NCBI GenBank assembly: GCA_022564455.1
Contig: JADFLK010000123.1
Span: 1-6,776, forward strand
Direction of reading: 5' to 3'
Length of the DNA stretch: 6,776 nt
DNA from: Bacteroidota bacterium
Lineage (GTDB): Bacteria; Bacteroidota; Rhodothermia; Rhodothermales; Rubricoccaceae
Shown: piece after piece, positions 1 to 5,645 of the stretch
Layout: each line of letters begins with the position of its first letter
Position numbering within the stretch: the first letter of the stretch is position 1
Made by a program: the position numbers and the translations under genes
Notes under the pieces: generated by a model
What the model was told of the DNA's origin: nothing
What the model saw: only the letters and a program-made list of their open reading frames with translations
The model's database searches: none

Positions 1-581
1 TTCTGTACGATCAGGTAGGAGACACGGGGAACGTCGTGTTTCCTGAGGTACTCGTTCGTTGGGCGCCGCTCAACCAGTTTGAACTTCGTTTTGGGCTCCC
101 AAATTATGTCGCGGGCGATTTTTCTGGAGGATTATCCGATGGTTCGGTAGGCGCCAAAGTTCAGTTCGGCCCAATTGGCTCGTGGGATCTGGGGCTGATC
201 GCCGCAGTGTCTTTGCCTGTTGGTGAGGTCGATTTGACGAGCGGTACCGTGGATCCCGAGTTCATCCTGATTACAGGGCGCGACCTCAGTTCTCGCGTAT
301 CGCTAGGCGCGCAAGGGATGCTTACCTACGATGGCGCCGAGGACGTATGGCAGATTGGCGGGACGCTCGTTGTGGGCGCTGAGCTAACCGAACGCGCCGG
401 TACGTTTGTCGAGGCGGTAGTGATTGACCAGCGGCGAAACAGTGTGTTTGTTATGCTCCACCACGGTTATACGTATCTCCTTACGCCAACCCTGCAACTG
501 GATGCGCATGCCGGGTTCGGCTTCTTCGAGGGCGGCGGAGGAGAGGGGCTCGTCGGGATTGGGTTGAGCACCCTCTTCTAG
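1..581 (+). CDS. Outer-membrane beta-barrel protein, Phenol_MetA_deg 'transporter' type (5' end missing)
   Basis: The reading frame is open from the first complete codon (base 3) with no stop, so the gene begins before the window. The GTG at 36 is only an internal valine. The visible 193 residues alternate short hydrophobic strands and turns, as in a beta barrel. They carry features I associate with the Phenol_MetA_deg-like 'transporter' family: a GLSDGSVGAK turn (about 129-158), a strand ending SLPVG (about 210-224), a TYLLTPTLQLDAHAGFG strand-turn-strand near the end, and a C-terminal phenylalanine as used for BAM-dependent insertion. The family is named for a phenol-degradation locus, but most members have no proven substrate, so transport is only an inherited label. 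The protein would sit in the outer membrane. Its TAG stop touches the stop of the convergent propeller gene with no spacer. Family assignment is from recalled motifs; the fold is more certain than the role. Confidence 0.75.
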   Translation, partial: LYDQVGDTGNVVFPEVLVRWAPLNQFELRFGLPNYVAGDFSGGLSDGSVGAKVQFGPIGSWDLGLIAAVSLPVGEVDLTSGTVDPEFILITGRDLSSRVSLGAQGMLTYDGAEDVWQIGGTLVVGAELTERAGTFVEAVVIDQRRNSVFVMLHHGYTYLLTPTLQLDAHAGFGFFEGGGGEGLVGIGLSTLF

Positions 582-1724
582 CTACTCGCCGGCCCCGAAT
601 CTCAGATCCACTTCTTCCGGCGTCTCCACCCAATCCGCGACGAATACGTTGGTGTCGCGGTTGTCCTCGCGGTCCACACGGCGGTTGGAGGAGAAGACCA
701 GTTGAGAGCCATCCGAGCTGAACATGGGGAAGGCGTCGAACGTGCCGGAGTTGGTGATCTTGCTTAGTCCTGAGCCGTCCACGTTCACCATGAACAGGTC
801 GAACTCGCGGCCGCCGCCATCCAGCGTGTGGTGGTTGGAGGCGAAGATGATTTGCTCGCCGGAGGGGTGGAAGAACGGCGCCCAGTTGGCTCCCGGGAGG
901 TCCGTAACCTGCACCGCGTTGCTTCCGTCGATGTCGGCCACGAACAAGTTCAGCGCGCCCGGCTCGATGGCATCCTGCCGGAGCAGCCCGCGGTATTGGG
1001 CTGCGTCTTCGCCTTCGGGGCGGTTCGCGCGCCAGACGATCTTGTCGCTGTTTCGCGAGAAGAAGGCGCCGCCGTCGTAGCCGAGTTCGTCCGTCAACTG
1101 AATGATTTCCTCCGTGGCCATGTCGAAACGGTACAATTCGAGGTCGCCCGAGCGCGTGGAGGTGAAGAGGATGTACTTGCCGTCGGGGCTCACCGTGGCC
1201 TCGGCGTCGTAGCCCGGCCCGCCTATGAGCACTTCCGGGTGCGAGCCGTCCGGCTCGGCCGCGTAGATGTCGAAGTCGGGGAAGATGGACCAGACATAGC
1301 GGCCCAATTCAGAGGCAATCGTGGTCGGGCATTCCCGATTGCCCGCGTGCGTTGAGGCATAGATCACGCGCCCATCCGGGAGGAAGTAGCCGCACGTTGT
1401 CCGTCCTTCTCCCGTTGAAACCAGTTCGTACTGGTCGCCGGTCGCCATCGCCCCGCCATCGGCGCGCAGCACAAACTGTTGGTCGCAGCCCTGCGGGTTG
1501 ATCTCGCTCCAGTCGCTCTGCATGATGAGCAGCGAGTCGTCGAAGCTCCAGTAGGCCTCGGCGTTGTTTCCACCGAACGTCAACTGGCGGATGTTGCGGA
1601 GGTGGGTTTCGCCCTCAAACCGGAGGGAATCCGAGTCCGAATCGTAGCCTGTAGGGTCAGTTGGGCCGCAACCCGCCGTAAGGAGTACCAGGACGAAAAC
1701 AGGGGAGAGGAGCGCGCGTCGCAT
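582..1724 (-). CDS. PD40/TolB-like beta-propeller lipoprotein
   Basis: The 380-residue product starts with a lipoprotein signal peptide: MRR, a hydrophobic core (residues 4-17), and a lipobox LTAG-C with the lipidated cysteine at residue 19. An acidic, serine-rich linker follows (DSDSDS at 28-33). The rest is built from WD40-like/PD40 blades of the form x-F/V-SPDG-x-x-hydrophobic-F-x-S-x-R. The clearest are at about 48-70, 110-125, 173-200 (TVSPDGKYILFTSTRSGDLELY), 218-236, 280-298 and 330-347, each followed by a 'hydrophobic-xxx-DGS' strand. This is the propeller of TolB and of many Bacteroidota surface lipoproteins. There is no TolB N-terminal domain and no protease domain, so it is not classical TolB. 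The likely role is a protein- or ligand-binding propeller anchored in the outer membrane; the partner is unknown. Cysteines at 80, 112 and 132 could form a disulfide. The ATG at 1724 is chosen because it directly precedes the signal peptide; no Shine-Dalgarno site is seen. It lies 100 bases downstream of tsaD on the same strand. Confidence 0.85.
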   Translation of the reverse strand: MRRALLSPVFVLVLLTAGCGPTDPTGYDSDSDSLRFEGETHLRNIRQLTFGGNNAEAYWSFDDSLLIMQSDWSEINPQGCDQQFVLRADGGAMATGDQYELVSTGEGRTTCGYFLPDGRVIYASTHAGNRECPTTIASELGRYVWSIFPDFDIYAAEPDGSHPEVLIGGPGYDAEATVSPDGKYILFTSTRSGDLELYRFDMATEEIIQLTDELGYDGGAFFSRNSDKIVWRANRPEGEDAAQYRGLLRQDAIEPGALNLFVADIDGSNAVQVTDLPGANWAPFFHPSGEQIIFASNHHTLDGGGREFDLFMVNVDGSGLSKITNSGTFDAFPMFSSDGSQLVFSSNRRVDREDNRDTNVFVADWVETPEEVDLRFGAGE

Positions 1725-1738
1725 CGTGAGGAGAATGG

Positions 1739-1773
1739 GTGCGAATGCTCAGAACAACGTAGCTGATTCGCAC
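1739..1773. repeat. Inverted repeat between tsaD and the lipoprotein gene
   Basis: Perfect 8-base arms GTGCGAAT (1739-1746) and ATTCGCAC (1766-1773). An inner GCT/AGC pairing (1747-1749 with 1761-1763) is offset by two unpaired bases, leaving an 11-base loop. On the minus strand it lies about 50 bases after the tsaD stop and 14 bases before the lipoprotein ATG. No T-run follows on that strand, so a simple Rho-independent terminator is unlikely. It may be an operator or a leader hairpin limiting ribosome access to the lipoprotein gene. Role is inferred; the pairing is seen. Confidence 0.5.
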
Positions 1774-1824
1774 GGGTTGCGAGAGCCTTCAACCTTCCTC
1801 GCTTTTTCGACGAGTGGATCTGCG

Positions 1825-2859
1825 CTACAACCTCAGCGCGGGTTCTGCGGCCAGGGTCAACTCGCTCGACTGGCCCGCCGCGAGCTTAAATGCCCCCGTT
1901 ACGGCGATCATGGCCGCGTTGTCCACGGAATGCTCGAAGGCCGGCACGAACAATTCGAATCCGTCTTCGTCCGCAGCGGCCTGTGCAGCGGCACGGAGGC
2001 CTCGGTTGGCAGAGACGCCGCCCACGATGGCCACGGATTTGACGCCGGTTTCCTCCACAGCGTCGCGGATGGCGCCTACGAGAGCATCAACCACCGTTTT
2101 CTGGAAAGAGGCTGCGATGTCGGGCAGATGATTGCCCAACATCTGCTTTCGCTCTGTTTCTCCCAGATCGCGGAGGAAGTAGAGGACGTTCGTTTTGATG
2201 CCGCTGAACGAGAACGCGTAGTTCTTCCGGCGGTCCTTGTTGGGCAGGCGCGGAGAGGGAAACGCTCGAAACGTTGGATCTCCGGAGGCCGCGAGCCGGT
2301 CAATCTCCGGGCCGCCCGGGTAGCCGAGCCCAAGGATTTTCGCCACTTTGTCGAAAGCCTCGCCCGCTGCGTCATCGCGCGTGCGGCCGAGTTCTTCGTG
2401 GACGAACCCCTCCTTTACGAGAGTGAGGAGCGTGTGCCCGCCGGAGACAGTCAGGCAGAGGAAGGGGAATGAGGGTTGGGGCTCGTCGATGAACACCGAG
2501 TAGATGTGCCCTTCCAGGTGGTTCACACCGATTAAGGGAATGTCGAGACCCAGTGCGAGCGCTTTGGCAAAGCTCAGTCCAACGAGCAGCGACCCTGCCA
2601 ATCCCGGCCCGTACGTAACGGCGACGGCGTCCAGGTCATGTTTGCCGATCTCGGCTTCTTCCAGTGCGGCTTCCACCGTAGGAACGATGAGCCGCTGGTG
2701 CGCCCGGCTCGCCAACTCAGGCACGACGCCTCCGAATCCTTCGTGGATGCGCTGCGCGGCAACAACCGACGACACCACCCGGCCATCCTTCAAAACAGCC
2801 GCCGCCGTGTCGTCGCACGACGATTCGATGGCGAGCAGAGTGAGATCAGTGGGCAGCAT
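1825..2859 (-). CDS. tsaD: tRNA N6-adenosine threonylcarbamoyltransferase TsaD
   Basis: TsaD (Kae1/Gcp/YgjD family) transfers the threonylcarbamoyl group from TC-AMP, made by TsaC/TsaC2, to A37 of tRNAs reading ANN codons. It works in the cytoplasm with TsaB and TsaE, which are not in this window. The 344-residue length is normal. All landmark motifs are present: the ASKHA phosphate-loop start AIESSCDDT (10-18), YGPGLAGSL (83-91), the metal-binding HLEGH (H114 and H118), SGGHT (139-143), GEAFDKVAK (166-174), YPGGP (180-184), FSFSGIKT (216-223), GGVSANRGLR (280-289), and the third metal ligand D313 in DNAAMIA. No key residue is missing, so it should be active. The ATG at 2859 puts the first strand at the usual distance. 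No Shine-Dalgarno site is visible. It is divergent from the T9SS cargo gene, with only 59 bases between start codons, so any promoter must be short or lie partly within the neighbour. Confidence 0.98.
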   Translation of the reverse strand: MLPTDLTLLAIESSCDDTAAAVLKDGRVVSSVVAAQRIHEGFGGVVPELASRAHQRLIVPTVEAALEEAEIGKHDLDAVAVTYGPGLAGSLLVGLSFAKALALGLDIPLIGVNHLEGHIYSVFIDEPQPSFPFLCLTVSGGHTLLTLVKEGFVHEELGRTRDDAAGEAFDKVAKILGLGYPGGPEIDRLAASGDPTFRAFPSPRLPNKDRRKNYAFSFSGIKTNVLYFLRDLGETERKQMLGNHLPDIAASFQKTVVDALVGAIRDAVEETGVKSVAIVGGVSANRGLRAAAQAAADEDGFELFVPAFEHSVDNAAMIAVTGAFKLAAGQSSELTLAAEPALRL

Positions 2860-2918
2860 CGTCTGTGTTTTCAGTGCTTGTGCCTTACTCTTTGGTCGTC
2901 ATCTTGATTCTGAATGCC

Positions 2919-3878
2919 ATGCGCAGGGCGATTCTCCTTTTTGTAGTTCTTTCAGCTACTGCAGCGGCGCAGGATCCTGTGCCGGATACGACGGACTGGC
3001 ACCGGTACATCCCGCTGGAGATTGGCAATGAGTGGCACTATGCTATCGACATAGAGCTTTATCCCGGGTTGCCGATTTACGAAAGGTCGTATTTTTTGCA
3101 AGAGGTAGTTGGGGATTCGACGGTATTGGGAATACCGTACTTCCTTGTGGAGAGTTGTGGACAGCGAGAGGGTGAGACGGCTACATGCTCGGAAGAATAC
3201 TCTTTGGTCCGGTTGGATGAGCTGACGGCATCTGTTGTCCAGCGACGCGAATCAGGAAGTGAGATTCAGTGGGGGGCATATCCGTGTAGTCTGGATGCCC
3301 CATTTTCGTCGGGTGGCGACTGGATTCAAACGGTTTGTCCGAATGGAGGGGAGCAGGAATTTTTCATCTACGGAGAACTGCATGAGAGCTATGATTTGCT
3401 TGGAACGATCCTCGACGGGCCGATTACTCATAAAATCTACTCCACGCTGGCCAGTGGAGCGGATGTTCTTTCGGATGTGGGATTGCTTGGTTGGTGGTTT
3501 GGCGACCCTGGATGTTCAACCTGTGCGAGCCTCGCTTATGCACGCCTCAATGGAGTCGAGTACGGCGATCCCGTTGTTGTGGTTGCCAACGAAGGCTATC
3601 CGGAATTACCGGAGCGACACAATCAATTGAGCATCTTCCCCAATCCGGTTCGTTCAACTGCAACGTTGACGTACGTGTTGGATACGCCCGGCAGAGTGAC
3701 GCTCGGCGTGTTCGATCTGCAAGGACGAAAGGTCGAATCGTTGTTGCTGGGCGAACGGTCATCTGGAGAGCACATCCTCGAACTGGATACAGCGCGCTGG
3801 GCCAACGGTTTATACCAAGTACGCATCACAAACGACCGCGGCTTTTTAGCCACCAAGGGCATCATCGTAATCCACTAG
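2919..3878 (+). CDS. Secreted protein with T9SS type A C-terminal sorting domain, unknown function
   Basis: I choose the ATG at 2919 (319 residues) because it begins a textbook Sec signal peptide: MRR, a hydrophobic core (4-15), then ATAAAQ with likely cleavage after the alanine before Gln18. An upstream GTG at 2865 would add 18 hydrophobic residues in front and sits 5 bases from the tsaD start. The mature part opens with WHRYIPLEIGNEWHY (27-41), an opening I associate with uncharacterised secreted proteins of this phylum. It has six cysteines (80, 90, 123, 140, 199, 202), the last two as CSTC. No enzyme motif is recognised. Residues about 235-319 are a type A sorting domain (por secretion tail): LSIFPNPV, a VFDLQGRKV strand (264-272), NGLYQVRI (296-303) and a C-terminal K-G-I-I-V-I-H. 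That tail directs cargo across the outer membrane by T9SS and is normally cut off. Hand-counted rows are about 47-50% G+C, lower than tsaD or the muramidase. Its stop overlaps the stop of the convergent muramidase gene. Confidence 0.88.
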   Translation: MRRAILLFVVLSATAAAQDPVPDTTDWHRYIPLEIGNEWHYAIDIELYPGLPIYERSYFLQEVVGDSTVLGIPYFLVESCGQREGETATCSEEYSLVRLDELTASVVQRRESGSEIQWGAYPCSLDAPFSSGGDWIQTVCPNGGEQEFFIYGELHESYDLLGTILDGPITHKIYSTLASGADVLSDVGLLGWWFGDPGCSTCASLAYARLNGVEYGDPVVVVANEGYPELPERHNQLSIFPNPVRSTATLTYVLDTPGRVTLGVFDLQGRKVESLLLGERSSGEHILELDTARWANGLYQVRITNDRGFLATKGIIVIH

Positions 3879-4591
3879 TCCACCAGCCGCCCGAACGTCC
3901 AGCGGCTGCCCGCGAACACATTGAGATCCACCCGGCTTTGGATGCCGTCAATTTGGCCCAGGTGGTTGTGCTGCCAGAACGTCCAGTCGCGGCCGTCGCC
4001 CAGATCAGGTTCGTCGCCGAGCGTCGGAACCCAGAGCGGGATGTCTTCAAAATGCCCGGCGATAATGCGGCGGTACGCGTCGGAGTCGGCGTAGATGAGC
4101 GCCGTGCGGCCGTAGGCCTCCGAGACGATCTCAATGAAGGTTTTTAGCTCACCTCGGATGGCCTCCGTGCTGTTACGCCGTCCGCAGTTGCCCGTGTATT
4201 CCACATCCACGGCAGGCGGCAGGGTGTCAGACTCCGGCGGCACCGTTGCCAAAAAGTGTGCAGCCTGTTCCTCGCCCGGTTTGCAGAAACGAAAGAAGTG
4301 ATAAGCGCCTCGGGCGATGCCCGCTGCCTCAGCGCCCGACCAGTTTTCATCGAATCTGGGATCGATCCAGTCAACACCCTCCGTGGCTTTGATAAACACA
4401 AAATCGACATCCTCGTTACGCACCGTTCGCCAGTCGATGGCACCCTGGTGGTGCGAGACATCCAACCCCCGAATCGTGTAGCGTAAGTGCGCCGGGCGGT
4501 TAAAGGATAGAAAGCCCAACTCTGCCGAAAGCGCTCCGGCCACCACCACCAGAGTGGCAAACACAGCGAATCGGAAAGCGAAGCGAGCCAC
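3875..4591 (-). CDS. Glycoside hydrolase family 25 muramidase (lysozyme-like), exported or membrane-anchored
   Basis: GH25 enzymes cut the MurNAc-GlcNAc bond of peptidoglycan. The 238-residue product has an N-terminal hydrophobic segment (about 6-23, ending ALSA) that is a signal peptide or anchor, then one catalytic domain from about 40 to 230. The barrel strands carry the family signatures: GLDVSHHQG (42-50, D44), VFIKATEG (65-72), GAYHFF (95-100), the catalytic pair in PAVDVEY (D129 and E131), ALIYAD (164-169), LWVP (186-189), and the closing strand WTFWQH with VDLNVF (203-208, 221-226). The compact single-domain layout resembles proteobacterial YegX-type members rather than phage endolysins. 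No holin or phage gene is nearby, so a cell-wall remodelling or predatory role is likelier than lysis. The start is GTG; the frame has a stop at 4622-4624 and no ATG between. No Shine-Dalgarno site. Exact localisation (periplasm or inner-membrane anchored) is uncertain. Confidence 0.93.
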   Translation of the reverse strand: MARFAFRFAVFATLVVVAGALSAELGFLSFNRPAHLRYTIRGLDVSHHQGAIDWRTVRNEDVDFVFIKATEGVDWIDPRFDENWSGAEAAGIARGAYHFFRFCKPGEEQAAHFLATVPPESDTLPPAVDVEYTGNCGRRNSTEAIRGELKTFIEIVSEAYGRTALIYADSDAYRRIIAGHFEDIPLWVPTLGDEPDLGDGRDWTFWQHNHLGQIDGIQSRVDLNVFAGSRWTFGRLVD

Positions 4592-4600
4592 GGTGAGGAT

Positions 4601-4617
4601 GGTGGTGGGCGGGTGGG
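4601..4617 (+). other. G-rich tract with quadruplex potential upstream of the muramidase
   Basis: The plus strand reads GGTGGTGGGCGGGTGGG: five runs of two or three G separated by single bases. Short one-base loops favour a two-layer quadruplex. It lies 10-26 bases before the muramidase GTG, on the strand that would be its transcription template; the leader RNA would be C-rich. Folding and effect are inferred. Confidence 0.4.
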
Positions 4618-4634
4618 ATTTTTAAGGTTGAAAT

Positions 4635-4659
4635 CCTGAACGGGGCGCGCCCTTTCAGG
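4635..4659. other. Hairpin in the divergent control region
   Basis: CCTGAA (4635-4640) pairs with TTCAGG (4654-4659). After one C/T mismatch, three more G-C pairs form, leaving a GCGCG loop. Outer GGTT (4626-4629) and AACC (4666-4669) could extend it across an internal loop. It lies 44 bases upstream of the muramidase start, in its probable leader or promoter, and about 150 bases before the 4808 gene. It could be an operator, a leader hairpin or a back-to-back transcription barrier. No function can be assigned from sequence alone. Confidence 0.4.
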
Positions 4660-4754
4660 TTACAGAACCCAACAAATGAATATGGAAGGCGAGGGCACAT
4701 CGTTCTACCCCACATCCAGTGCGACAATAAGAACAAAAGGTGTGGCTATGTGTA

Positions 4755-4783
4755 TTGACGCAACCCATCTGCGCACCTATTCT
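4755..4783 (+). promoter_or_regulatory. Candidate sigma70-like promoter for the 4808 gene
   Basis: TTGACG (4755-4760, 5 of 6 to TTGACA), a 17-base spacer, then TATTCT (4778-4783, 4 of 6 to TATAAT). Transcription would start near 4790, leaving a leader of under 20 bases. This supports the start at 4808 over the upstream ATG at 4676, which would lie before the promoter. Caution: the main sigma factor in Bacteroidota prefers different boxes (TTTG and TAnnTTTG), and I see no such pair here. Confidence 0.35.
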
Positions 4784-4807
4784 AGCGCCAACCATCCCCC
4801 TGTGCCC

Positions 4808-5404
4808 ATGCGCATCCTTTTAATTGTTCTGCTGATCGTGCTCATTTCGTCAGCGTCGGCTTATGCACAGCTTCGCACCGATCTGCCGGGAGGCCCTGCC
4901 CCAGTGGTGTTAACCGACTCGCAGAGGCCGCTTACGCTTTCAGGGTTGTTCAATACGCAGACGCTGAGAATCGGCCATTCGTACGAGTTTTCGTATACCG
5001 GCTATGCCGGCGGCAGCCTTGGCCTCGGCATCTACACAACGAGCCTGCAATGGCAACCGAGCAGCAGACTGGCCGCGCGTGTGGATGTTGGCGTAGCGCA
5101 CTCGCCGTTTGGTTCGGCTGATGTCCAGCAGGCGCTCGGGTTCGACCAGAACACACCGGCGCGGGTTTTCCTCCGGAACGCGGAGATCGCGTACCGGCCC
5201 ACCGAGAACTCAGTCCTTCGTCTGCAAATCCAGCAGAACCCGATGGGCGCCTACGGGCGGAGCCCATACGGCTCCTACGCCTCGCCGTACGGTTACGGGG
5301 GTTACGGATATGGAGGCTACGGATATATGCCTGGTAGCTACGGAACGAGCCTCCACGCGCGCTATGGTTCCGACTCGGACGCACTTTTTTGGCGTGGTTA
5401 TTAA
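4808..5404 (+). CDS. Small exported, probably outer-membrane protein with Gly/Tyr-rich tail, unknown function
   Basis: The ATG at 4808 gives 198 residues starting with a clear Sec signal peptide: MRI, a hydrophobic core (3-15), SASAYA, with cleavage likely before Gln21. Residues about 40-142 alternate polar and hydrophobic residues with aromatic ends, such as YEFSYTGYAGGSLGLGIYT (59-77) and RLAARVDVGVAHSPFG (87-102), which suggests several amphipathic beta strands of an outer-membrane or surface beta structure. NAEIAYRPTENSVLRLQIQQ (124-143) continues this pattern. The tail (about 148-179) is Gly/Tyr/Ser-rich with a YGYGGYGYGGYGY core. It ends RGY, not the usual barrel phenylalanine. I do not recognise a named family; I have an impression, not a proof, of similar proteins next to LytR_C genes in Rhodothermales. 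An upstream ATG at 4676 would put the signal peptide at residue 45 and is rejected. A strong hairpin follows the stop by 28 bases, so it may be its own transcription unit. Confidence 0.75.
   Translation: MRILLIVLLIVLISSASAYAQLRTDLPGGPAPVVLTDSQRPLTLSGLFNTQTLRIGHSYEFSYTGYAGGSLGLGIYTTSLQWQPSSRLAARVDVGVAHSPFGSADVQQALGFDQNTPARVFLRNAEIAYRPTENSVLRLQIQQNPMGAYGRSPYGSYASPYGYGGYGYGGYGYMPGSYGTSLHARYGSDSDALFWRGY
5288..5326 (+). repeat. Gly/Tyr codon repeat inside the 4808 gene
   Basis: Thirteen codons encode YGYGGYGYGGYGY. At DNA level this is a degenerate repeat of about 15 bases with the unit GGnTACGGATATGGn. Such tracts vary in length by slippage, so strain-to-strain length differences are expected. 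In other proteins Gly/Tyr-rich tails are flexible, adhesive or self-associating; here that is only a suggestion. Confidence 0.6.
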
Positions 5405-5432
5405 TGTTCTGTCTTCGGACTTGAGCTATCGT

Positions 5433-5461
5433 GCGGCACGCCGGACCTTCCGGGGTGCCGC
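5433..5461 (+). terminator. Strong GC hairpin after the 4808 gene, probable terminator
   Basis: GCGGCAC (5433-5439) pairs with GTGCCGC (5455-5461). After one G/G mismatch, CCGGA (5441-5445) pairs with TCCGG (5449-5453), leaving a CCT loop. Twelve pairs in 29 bases is very stable. It begins 28 bases after the stop of the 4808 gene. The T-tract is poor (GTTTC a few bases downstream), so it may act as an intrinsic terminator of modest strength or as a 3'-end protecting hairpin. It lies just before the first palindromic element. Confidence 0.5.
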
Positions 5462-5472
5462 CGGCGTTTCAA

Positions 5473-5619
5473 CAGCCCGTTGAGAAAAAATCATCCTGCC
5501 TGCCCGCCATGCGGCGGGACTCTCAGCCGATCTTCGCGTTGCCCCGCAGTATTGTGGGGCTCCTCGATCTCGACCGAGATGCACTCGCTTCGGCGGCAGG
5601 GCACTTCTTCAACGGGCTG
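5473..5619. repeat. Palindromic MITE-like element 1
   Basis: A 12-base perfect inverted repeat (ACAGCCCGTTGA at 5472-5483, its complement at 5609-5620) encloses about 125 bases with further pairing. CCCGCC/GGCGGG (5503-5508 and 5513-5518), GCCCCGCA/TGTGGGGC with one G-T pair (5541-5548 and 5553-5560), and ATCTCG/CGAGAT (5567-5572 and 5575-5580) each form a local hairpin. The bases TCAA flank both ends (5469-5472 and 5620-5623), a possible 4-base target duplication; taking it as such sets the borders at 5473 and 5619. The core (5522-5556) matches element 2 at 30 of 35 bases, and landmarks CGATCTCG, CTCGCT, CGGCAG and TTCAAC follow in the same order in both. It encodes nothing convincing. Known small non-autonomous elements have this structure; membership of a mobile family is inferred from two copies only. 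Confidence 0.6.
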
Positions 5620-5645
5620 TCAAGGGCCAACCTGAATTACACTTT

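Noticed and set aside
828..1355. 175-residue plus-strand frame opposite the propeller lipoprotein
   Set aside because: Antisense shadow; the minus-strand gene has clear PD40 blades and a lipobox over the same bases.
1726..2472. 248-residue open frame on the plus strand opposite tsaD
   Set aside because: Lies wholly over the complementary strand of a full-length conserved tsaD; Arg/Glu/Ala-rich composition is typical of an antisense shadow in GC-rich DNA, and no motif or signal is recognised.
2865..2918. Upstream GTG start for the T9SS cargo gene
   Set aside because: Would add 18 hydrophobic residues before a complete signal peptide and leave five bases to the tsaD start; ATG at 2919 is far better.
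3491..4147. 218-residue plus-strand frame crossing the junction of the T9SS cargo and muramidase genes
   Set aside because: Overlaps two well-supported genes in another frame or strand; Arg-rich and low in hydrophobic residues, with no domain.
3875..4591. Prophage endolysin
   Set aside because: GH25 occurs in phages, but there is an N-terminal export segment and no holin, tail, integrase or other phage gene in the window.
4676..4807. Upstream ATG for the small exported protein
   Set aside because: Would place the signal peptide at residue 45 and lie upstream of the best promoter candidate.
5469..5483. TCAAC...GTTGA as an independent small palindrome
   Set aside because: It overlaps the end repeat of element 1 and is better explained as part of it.
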